Below, one piece after another: positions 57,159 through 64,000 of a DNA stretch of 64,000 bases. Numbering within the stretch: the stretch's first letter is position 1; each line of letters starts with the position of its first letter. The notes under the pieces are model-generated. The model was not told the origin of the DNA and did no database searches. It saw only the letters and a list, made by a program, of their open reading frames with translations. Source of the DNA: Gambelia wislizenii (taxonomy: Eukaryota > Chordata > Lepidosauria > Squamata > Crotaphytidae); assembly GCA_030847615.1 (NCBI GenBank), contig JAUMIR010000001.1, forward strand, positions 67,469,501 to 67,533,500, in the 5' to 3' direction. The translations under genes were made by a program, and so were the position numbers.

Positions 57159-58826
57159 CCCCAAATAGTTTTTTCTCCTTCTCACTTGGGACTAGCCGTC
57201 CTCACTCGGAGCAAAGCCAAAGAACAGAAATCCACTGATAGCCCTGCTCAGGTGCCGGGTCCTACTGAAAGTGGCGGTGATTCACCCTTGGCGCCGGGAC
57301 CGGTGCCACAGCCCTTAAACCCCGACCCGCCTTACCCCGATCCGGGGACCCGGGCGGTGACCCCTACGGCAGATGGCTCGGCCACGCCCACTGTTTCTCA
57401 AGGGGAGGAAGGAGGGTGGCATGCTCAATTGGCCTCGGAACTGCCCCGGGACCAGTGGTTCCTGGCTCACCCCAATGAGGTAACTGTGAAGGATGGGGTG
57501 GCTTGGAAAGGGGATCGCCTGTATGTACCTGAGGTCTTGAGAGCGAGTATTCTCAAACAGTGCCATGATGTCAAGAGTGCGGGACATTTTGGGTATCTCA
57601 AAACTTTACATTTGGCCCGCAGACAATTTTGGTGGCCCCGCATGAGGAAGGAGGTGGAGGATTATGTAAAGGGGTGTACCACTTGTGCAGTGTCAAAAGG
57701 GGGGTCGGGGAAGCCCAAAGGTTTGCTCCACCCTCTACCTACCCCAAACAAGCCCTGGGAGGTCATTAGCATGGATTTTATTGTGGATTTGCCAGAGAGT
57801 AGGAAAAAGACGGTTATTTGGGTTGTGACTGATTTGTTTTCCAAGCAAGCGCATTTTGTGGCCTGTAAGAAGCTCCCCACAGCCTCCCAATTAGCCAAAT
57901 TGTTCATTCAGCATATTTATCGGATTCATGGCATTCCGGCCAAGATTGTGTCGGACCGGGGCCCACAATTTACTTCGCAGTTTTGGAAGGCTTTCACAAA
58001 CCTTCTAGGGGTGGAGCTTGGTCTCAGCAGCTCCCATCATCCCCAATCGGATGGACAATCGGAACGAACGAATCAGACGCTGGAAAAATACCTAAGGTGC
58101 TATGTGAATTTCCAACAATCTGATTGGGTTGATCTTCTACCTTTTGCTGAAGTGGCCTACAATAATGCCACTCACCAGAGCACTGGGCTCTCGCCATTCA
58201 AGGTTGTGTCTGGGCGTGATTTCGGTCCCCTCCCCTTGTTGGAGGGGTCTCCCAACTCTGACCCCGTTTCGGTCTCCCAGTGGAGTCAAAAGGTCAGGGA
58301 TGCGTGGCCTCATGTAATCTCGGCCTTGGACTTTGCCAAAGCACGCTACAAACATTATGCTGATCAGAAACGGGACCCTTCCCCCAGATATGCAGTGGGA
58401 GATATGGTTTATTTGTCCACCAAATTTCTTAAGTGTCCCCAACCCTCGAAAAAGTTGGGAGCCAAATACATTGGACCTTTTCGTGTTGTTAGGATGATAA
58501 ATCCTGTGGCTTTTGAACTGTCTTTGCCTAAGTTGTATCGTCATGTACATCCTGTGTTCCATTCCAGCCTGCTCAAGCCCGTGAGCCCTCCGGACAAACA
58601 CCACCCGGCTCCAGAACCTGCTCCTCAGCTGATCCTGGTGGATCAGGACCAACATTTTGAAATTTCTGAGATTCTGGACTCTAGACTTCACCGGGGAGGG
58701 TTACAGTATTTGGTAAAGTGGAAACACCTGCCTTTGGGCCATGCAGAGTGGGTTGCTTCTGAGCATGTCAATGCCAACCGCTTGTTGCGAAAGTTTCATG
58801 CCCGCTTTCCCGATAAGCCTGGTTGA
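57159..58826 (+). CDS. Ty3/gypsy chromodomain integrase (3' part of pol), uninterrupted
   Basis: An open frame of about 555 codons after a TGA at 57,156. The N-terminal 85 residues are a Pro/Gly-rich linker. Around residues 120-165 lies the integrase zinc site (HDVKSAGHFGYLKT ... CTTCAVSK). The catalytic triad follows: MDFIVDLP, SDRGPQFTSQFWKA and QSDGQSERTNQTLEKY. The C-terminal part has the GPFRVV and HVHPVFHSSLLKP motifs, and the last 60 residues a chromodomain (ISEILDSR ... YLVKWKHLP ... EWV), which targets insertion to marked chromatin. No ATG lies near the start, as expected for a pol fragment; reverse transcriptase and RNase H are missing. All visible integrase residues are intact. It may be a relatively young insertion; I see no evidence for a host role. 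Confidence 0.85.
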   Translation, partial: PQIVFSPSHLGLAVLTRSKAKEQKSTDSPAQVPGPTESGGDSPLAPGPVPQPLNPDPPYPDPGTRAVTPTADGSATPTVSQGEEGGWHAQLASELPRDQWFLAHPNEVTVKDGVAWKGDRLYVPEVLRASILKQCHDVKSAGHFGYLKTLHLARRQFWWPRMRKEVEDYVKGCTTCAVSKGGSGKPKGLLHPLPTPNKPWEVISMDFIVDLPESRKKTVIWVVTDLFSKQAHFVACKKLPTASQLAKLFIQHIYRIHGIPAKIVSDRGPQFTSQFWKAFTNLLGVELGLSSSHHPQSDGQSERTNQTLEKYLRCYVNFQQSDWVDLLPFAEVAYNNATHQSTGLSPFKVVSGRDFGPLPLLEGSPNSDPVSVSQWSQKVRDAWPHVISALDFAKARYKHYADQKRDPSPRYAVGDMVYLSTKFLKCPQPSKKLGAKYIGPFRVVRMINPVAFELSLPKLYRHVHPVFHSSLLKPVSPPDKHHPAPEPAPQLILVDQDQHFEISEILDSRLHRGGLQYLVKWKHLPLGHAEWVASEHVNANRLLRKFHARFPDKPG

Positions 58827-58829
58827 TGA

Positions 58830-58863
58830 AAAAGGGGGGGGGTTGGTCTTCGGGGGGGCAGTA
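58830..58863 (+). other. gypsy polypurine tract region
   Basis: AAAAAGGGGGGGGTTGG and CGGGGGGGCAG lie between the stop codon and the LTR start, where a plus-strand priming tract is expected. Confidence 0.7.
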
Positions 58864-59214
58864 TGTCGGGCTCATCCCTGAATTCTGGGTATTGGAGTGG
58901 AATTCATGGAGGCCCTGACATGTAGTTAGTATTTTCTCAGGCTCTTGGAATGCCTGAGAAGATGAGCCAGGCCTCCTGGTTGGCATGGCAACGCAAGTCC
59001 TACCAGGAACTCAAGGCCACGCTTGCCGGCTACTCTCGCTCCCCCGTGGAGTAACTCCCGCCCCGCTCTGTCTGTTCTCACGCTGGATGCTTTTTATCTT
59101 TAAGATGTTTATGTAAACTTCAGTAGCAGCTTTGCAATGGTTCCTTACACAAGCTTCTCTTCCAATAAAGAGATTTATTGAAGAACCCTGAGTTTGTGTT
59201 CTGCGTACATCACA
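58864..59214 (+). repeat. gypsy 3' LTR (351 bp)
   Basis: Starts TGTCGGGCTCATCCC and ends GCGTACATCACA, so TGT...ACA ends. A poly(A) signal AATAAAG lies at about 59,164. The 5' LTR is absent, so no target duplication can be paired. Confidence 0.75.
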
Positions 59215-59499
59215 GATTGTAAGGTGACAGCATTCAGCAAATATACATTAGAGTCTATATGGCCACTACAATATAACATTGCTGTAACGTTACTTTTAAG
59301 CATGGTAAAATCTTACATGCTTCATGACTTTCAAAAAGTACAGTTGTCCCTCCACATTCGCGAACTTGACATTCGCGGTTTCGGTTATTCGCGGTTTTGG
59401 GAGGGCCCCCCCCGGGCCCCCCCAAAACCGCGACACGGGGCCTCCAGAGGCCCCGTGAAAGACATAGAGGGAGCGGGGAGGCCCAGGGAGGCGTCCACG

Positions 59500-61590
59500 G
59501 GGCCCCCGGAGGCGCTCCGGAGGCCCCATGAAGGCCTGGGGAGGGCTGGGGAGGCGATCCTGGGGCCTCCGGAGACGCTCCGGAGGCCCCAGGAAGGCCT
59601 GGGGACGCGGTGGGGAGGGCTGGGGAGGCAATCCTGGGGCCTCCGGAGCATCTCCGGAGGCCCCAGAAAGGCCTGGGGACGGGGTGGGGAGGCGATCCTG
59701 GGGCCTCCGGAGACGCTCCGGAGGCCCCAGGAAGGCCTGGGGACGCGGTGGGGAGGGCTGGGGACGCGATCCTGGAGCCTCCGGAGACGCTCCGGAGGCC
59801 CCAGGAAGGCCTGGGGATGGGGTGGGGAGGGCTGGGGAGGCGATCCTGGGGCCTCCGGAGCATCTCCGGAGGCCCCAGGAAGGCCTGGGGACTCGGTGGG
59901 GAGGGCTGGGGAGGCGATCCTGGGGCCTCCGGAGACGCTCCGGAGGCCCCAGGAAGGCCTGGGGACGGGGTGGGGAGGGCTGGGGAGGCGATCCTGGGGC
60001 CTCCGGAGACGCTCCGGAGGCCCCAGGAAGGCCTGGGGACGGGGTGGGGAGGGCTGGGGAGGCGATCCTGGGGCCTCCGGAGACGCTCCGGAGGCCCCAG
60101 GAAGGCCTGGGGACGGGGTGGGGAGGGCTGGGGAGGCGATCCTGGGGCCTCCGGAGACGCTCCGGAGGCCCCAGGAAGGCCTGGGGACGGGGTGGGGAGG
60201 GCTGGGGAGGCGATCCTGGGGCCTCCGGAGAAGCTCCGGAGGCCCCAGGAAGGCTTGGGGACGGGGTGGGGAGGGCTGGGGAGGCGATCCTGGGGCCTCC
60301 GGAGACGCTCCGGAGGCCCCAGGAAGGCCTGGGGACGCGGTGGGGAGGGCTGGGAAGGCGATCCTGGGGCCTCCGGAGCATCTCCGGAGGCCCCAGAAAG
60401 GCCTGGGGACGGGGTGGGGAGGCGATCCTGGGGCCTCCGGAGACGCTCCGGAGGACCCAGGAAGGCCTGGGGACGGGGTGGGGAGGGCTGGGGAGGCGAT
60501 CCTGGGGCCTCCGGAGACGCTCCGGAGGCCCCAGGAAGGCCTGGGGACGGGGTGGGGAGGGCTGGGGAGGCGATCCTGGGGCCTCCGGAGCGTCTCCGGA
60601 GGCCCCAGAAAGGCCTGGGGACGGGGTGGGGAGGGCTGGGGAGGTGATCCTGGGGCCTCCGGAGACGCTCCGGAGGCCCCAGGAAGGCCTGGGGACGCGG
60701 TGGGGAGGGCTGGGGAGGCGATCCTGGAGCCTCCGGAGAAGCTCCGGAGGCCCCAGGAAGGCCTGGGGATGGGGTGGGGAGGGCTGGGGAGGCGATCCTG
60801 GGGCCTCCGGAGCATCTCCGGAGGCCCCAGGAAGGCCTGGGGACGGGGTGGGGAGGGCTGGGGAGGCGATCCTGGGGCCTCCGGAGACGCTCCGGAGGCC
60901 CCAGGAAGGCCTGGGGACGGGGTGGGGAGGGCTGGGGAGGCGATCCTGGGGCCTCCGGAGACGCTCCGGAGGCCCCAGGAAGGCCTGGGGACGCGGTGGG
61001 GAGGGCTGGGGAGGCGATCCTGGAGCCTCCGGAGAAGCTCCGGAGGCCCCAGGAAGGCCTGGGGATGGGGTGGGGAGGGCTGGGGAGGCGATCCTGGGGC
61101 CTCCGGAGCATCTCCGGAGGCCCCAGGAAGGCCTGGGGATGGGGTGGGGAGGGCTGGGGAGGCGATCCTGGGGCCTCCGGAGACGCTCCGGAGGCCCCAG
61201 GAAGGCCTGGGGACGGGGTGGGGAGGGCTGGGGAGGCGATCCTGGGGCCTCCGGAGCATCTCCGGAGGCCCCAGAAAGGCCTGGGGACAGGGTGGGGAGG
61301 GCTGGGGAGGCGATCCTGGGGCCTCCGGAGACGCTCCGGAGGCCCCAGGAAGGCCTGGGGACGGGGTGGGGAGGGCTGGGGAGCGATCCTGGGGCCTCCG
61401 GAGACGCTCCGGAGGCCCCAGGAAGGCCTGGGGACGCGGTGGGGAGGGCTGGGGAGGCGATCCTGGAGCCTCCGGAGAAGCTCCGGAGGCCCCAGGAAGG
61501 CCTGGGGATGGGGTGGGGAGGGCTGGGGAGGCGATCCTGGGGCCTCCGGAGACGCTCCGGAGGCCCCAGGAAGGCCTGGGGAGGGCGGGA
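59500..61590. repeat. 74-bp minisatellite, about 28 units, hairpin and G4-forming
   Basis: The unit reads CCTGGGGACGGGGTGGGG, AGGGCTGGGGAGGCGATC, then CTGGGGCCTCCGGAG, a 3-nt loop and CTCCGGAGGCCCCAG. The arms form a perfect 15-bp palindrome. The G-run half fits a quadruplex pattern. Loop variants are ACG, CGT, CAT and AAG. Two units (near 59,680 and 60,415) lack 11 bp. Because 74 is not a multiple of three and stops are absent, the array is open in several frames on both strands. Confidence 0.95.
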
Positions 61591-62165
61591 GGGAGGGCTG
61601 GGGAGAGCTCCGCGGGGCCTAGCAAGGCCCCGCAAAGGCCTGGGGAGGGCGGGAGGGAGGGCCGGGGAGGCCTCCGCGGGGCCTAGGAAGGCCCCGCGAA
61701 GGCTTGGGGAGGGAGGGAGGGAGGGCTGGGGAGACCTCCGCGGGGCCTAGCAAGGCCCCGCAAAGCCCTGGGGAGGGCGGGAGGGAGGGCTGGGGAGGCC
61801 TCCGCGGGGCCTAGGAAGGCCCCGCGAAGGCTTGGGGAGGGAGGGAGGGAGGGCTGGGGAGACCTCCGCGGGGCCTAGCAAGGCCCCGCAAAGGCCTGGG
61901 GAGGGCGGGAGGGAGGGCCGGGGAGGCCTCCGCGGGGCCTAGGAAGGCCCCGCGAAGGCTTGGGGAGGGAGGGAGGGAGGGCTGGGGAGACCTCCGCGGG
62001 GCCTAGCAAGGCCCCGCAAAGGCCTGGGGAGGGCGGGAGGGAGGGCTGGGGAGGCCTCCGCGGGGCCTAGGAAGGCCCCGCGAAGGCTTGGGGAGGGAGG
62101 GAGGGAGGGCCGGGGAGACCTTCGCGGGGCCTAGGAAGGCCCCGCGAAGGCCTGGGGAGGGAGGG
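61591..62165. repeat. Second minisatellite, ~63-bp half-units in pairs
   Basis: Units alternate GCGGGGCCTAGCAAGGCCCCGC and GCGGGGCCTAGGAAGGCCCCGC with GGGAGGGAGGG spacers, giving a 126-bp higher-order pair, about nine half-units. Each half-unit contains a 9-bp inverted repeat (GCGGGGCCT / AGGCCCCGC). Confidence 0.9.
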
Positions 62166-62304
62166 GGGAGGGGTGTCGTTATTCGCGGTTTTTTCACATT
62201 CGCGGGGGTCCGCAGAACGGAACCCCCGCGAATGTGAAGGGACGACTGTACATTTCCAAGCTCTACTAATCATTCTTCTCTTTTGTAGAATTTGTAGTGT
62301 TCAT

Positions 62305-62515
62305 CCTAAACATTAGGAAGAACTTCCTGACAGTAAGAGCTGTTCGGAAGTGGAATACACTGTCTTGTACTGTGGTGGAGTCTCCTTCTTTGGAGGTTTT
62401 TAAACAGAGGCTGGATGGCCATCTGTCAGGAGTGCATTGATTGTGTATTCCTGCATGGAAAGGAGTTGGACTGGATGGCCCTTGTGGTCTCTTCCAACTC
62501 TATCATTCTATGATC
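62305..62515 (+). mobile_element. CR1 LINE 3' end
   Basis: AACATTAGGAAGAACTTCCTG, GGTGGAGTCTCCTTCTTTGG, GGCTGGATGGCCATCTGTC, GGTCTCTTCCAACTCTATC and the terminal ATTCTATGAT. Complete 3' end, 5'-truncated. Confidence 0.88.
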
Positions 62516-62639
62516 TCCCATTATCATTACTAAGCTTATTTCCCCATTTTATGTGTGCTTTGGGTTCATATCTTTCTTTCTCCACATGTTTTGGGCACAC
62601 AAATGCCTGATGTGATAACATGCTTGAGTCCAGACTATT

Positions 62640-63110
62640 TGAAAAACTGTATGTCCCTGTACAAACCTGCAAGAGTTCTAAGATCATCAGGGGAAGGCAT
62701 TCTCTCAGTCCTGCCACCATCACAGGCTCGCCTTGTGAGGACACGAGAGAAAGTCTTCTCAATGGCTACTTCCACCCTCTAGAACTCCCTTCCACTGGAG
62801 GTTAGGCTGGTCCCCTCCCTGCTTTCCTTTTGCCAGCAGGCAAAGACATTTTTATGCAAGCAGGCTTTTAATATGTAGCTGGGCTTATGGAGGCTCTTAT
62901 TGGGGTATTTTTTAAATTTTTTAATTTTTAATTTTGCTTACTTTTAACTTTTATGTGGTTTAAGTAATTTTAGATTTTTATATTGTGAGGTTTTTAATGG
63001 TTTGAACCTGTATTTTATATGATTTTGTGAGCCACCTTGGGTCCTTTCTGGGAGAAAGGAGGCACATAAATTAATAAAATAAAATAAATAAATAAAAATA
63101 AAATGCTGAA
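62640..63110 (+). mobile_element. L2-like LINE ORF2 C-terminus and 3' end
   Basis: The translated EKVFSMATSTL, stop, NSLPLEVR and later SFCQQAKTFL resemble the C-terminal WNSLP...FK..LK.. segment of L2-type LINEs. A T-rich UTR follows, ending GTGAGCCACCTTGGGTCC and an (AAATA)n tail to about 63,106. Confidence 0.65.
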
Positions 63111-64000
63111 GAATCAGAACCAGATCAGCTCATACTATTCAGCTTTGCCAGAGTCTTTGCTTCTTTCTCTCACACGGATACACGCTGAAGACAAACTTGA
63201 TAAGATCGAAACCATCTATTTCTAGCAATCATACATATGGGAGGAAATAATATTTGTAACATCCATGTACAGTACAACAGAGAAGTAGCAGCTGTGGTCC
63301 TGTAACTCTTCCTTGCCCTCCACCACTGTTCTGATTATCCATGTTTCTCCTTCCACTGCCTACTAACATATCTTTCCTTTATTCTTTCCTCATTCCCCAT
63401 TCTTATTAACACCTGTTTCTCCTGTCCAACCGCCGTTATTGCTTCTCCACCTCACTAAGGAGCCTTTAATGAAATTCCACTCTGTTTTCTGATGCCTCAC
63501 AGAGGAGTCTCCTAGTCAACTCAATTAGGTTGCCACTAATTGGGAACTCTGCACCATAAAGTCAGCATGAGGATTCTCTCTGTGTCACTGGAAAACAAAG
63601 GAAACATTTTCTGGAAGCCTGTCTTGGAAAACAGCATTCAGGATTAATTTCTTACCTAATCAATTCCTCCCCCCACCCACACTCCCTTTCAAGTTATAAT
63701 TTTTTTTAAGTAAAATATAATTTTTTGTAGAAAAAGAAAGCTGGATAAGACAATGACAAAGATAAAAGAATACAGCCCCTAGAGGCACCTTTTTGCTGCT
63801 GGCACTCATCCTGGAGACAGAAAGGTCTTACTCTATATGGACCCCCTATGTAAAGGAGTTTCAAGGAAGTTGTCAAGAAGACACCTTTGCCAGACTTTCT
63901 GCAGCAATAGCTTGTTCTTTAAAGGAGCAAGGGTCATTAAAAAGAAAAGCCTAGGCACGCCATAGGGGAAAGGAGATGCAAATCAGGCCGTATGACTTTT
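63111..64000. other. Unassigned, low-repeat sequence
   Basis: No recognised repeat or exon. 63,420-63,660 has balanced composition and no microsatellite, and could be conserved non-coding DNA. Confidence 0.35.

Larger units (their letters stand above)
59341..62248. mobile_element. TA-flanked Tigger-like MITE swollen by minisatellites (2.9 kb)
   Basis: Starts CAGTTGTCCCTCCACATTCG and ends CGAATGTGAAGGGACGACTG, a clear inverted repeat, with TA on both sides. CATTCGCGGTTT and TTATTCGCGGTTTT blocks follow at both ends. The middle is two tandem arrays. Its terminal design matches 17,023-17,968. Confidence 0.82.

Noticed and set aside
57186..58826. Domesticated integrase host gene
   Set aside because: A chromodomain integrase followed by a purine tract and a 3' LTR is simply the end of a gypsy element; nothing shows host use.
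59194..61750. Very long open frames (up to 830 codons) on both strands
   Set aside because: They are translations of the 74-bp minisatellite. The same 74-residue cycle appears in different frames, with no start context or non-repeat domain.
59500..62165. CRISPR-like array
   Set aside because: Units are contiguous without unique spacers and the sequence is vertebrate.

Overview
The window is vertebrate nuclear DNA, most likely from a squamate reptile and probably a lizard. One short conserved coding exon sits in about 63 kb of non-coding sequence crowded with transposable elements. The repeat mix supports this: CR1 LINE ends, L2-like LINE ends, an L1 ORF2, a BovB/RTE element, tRNA-derived and 5S rRNA-derived SINEs, Ty3/gypsy and Ty1/copia LTR elements, Tc1 and Tigger-like elements and many MITEs, often nested. 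There are no operons, CRISPR arrays or other prokaryotic features. The species assignment is inference.

The only host gene signal is at 34,657-35,134 (+). The first 41 or so codons match the N-terminus of ARIH2/TRIAD1, an RBR-type E3 ubiquitin ligase. They lie between a plausible splice acceptor and a GTAGGT donor. A 326-bp palindromic MITE sits inside the predicted 5' UTR and ends 4 nt before the start codon. I found no further ARIH2 exon downstream.

Layout: 1-5.9 kb, MITEs and SINEs. 6.4-7.7 kb, a MITE carrying a solo LTR with a 5-bp target duplication. 8-17 kb, CR1, a LINE fragment, MITEs and 5S-SINEs. 17.0-18.0 kb, a TA-flanked MITE with internal tandem arrays. 19-26 kb, MITEs and a Tc1-like remnant. 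26-28 kb, CR1 and L2-like ends. 28.8-31.6 kb, a BovB element broken by another LINE, two MITEs and two (CT)n runs. 34.6-35.3 kb, the ARIH2 exon. 36.1-43.2 kb, an L1 split by a 4.75-kb copia element. 43-56 kb, dense nested MITEs. 57.1-59.2 kb, the 3' half of a chromodomain gypsy element with its LTR. 59.3-62.25 kb, a second TA-flanked MITE filled by a 74-bp hairpin/G-quadruplex minisatellite. 62.3-63.1 kb, CR1 and L2-like ends.

Two themes stand out. First, at least a dozen MITEs share one short terminal motif (GGA followed by an ATTTTCAGA- or CTTTATCAGA-like run). Eight of these have perfect 3-bp target duplications, yet they have at least six unrelated interiors; they look like cargo mobilised by one PIF/Harbinger-like transposase. 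Second, both TA-flanked MITEs of one family have independently grown hairpin-rich GC minisatellites.
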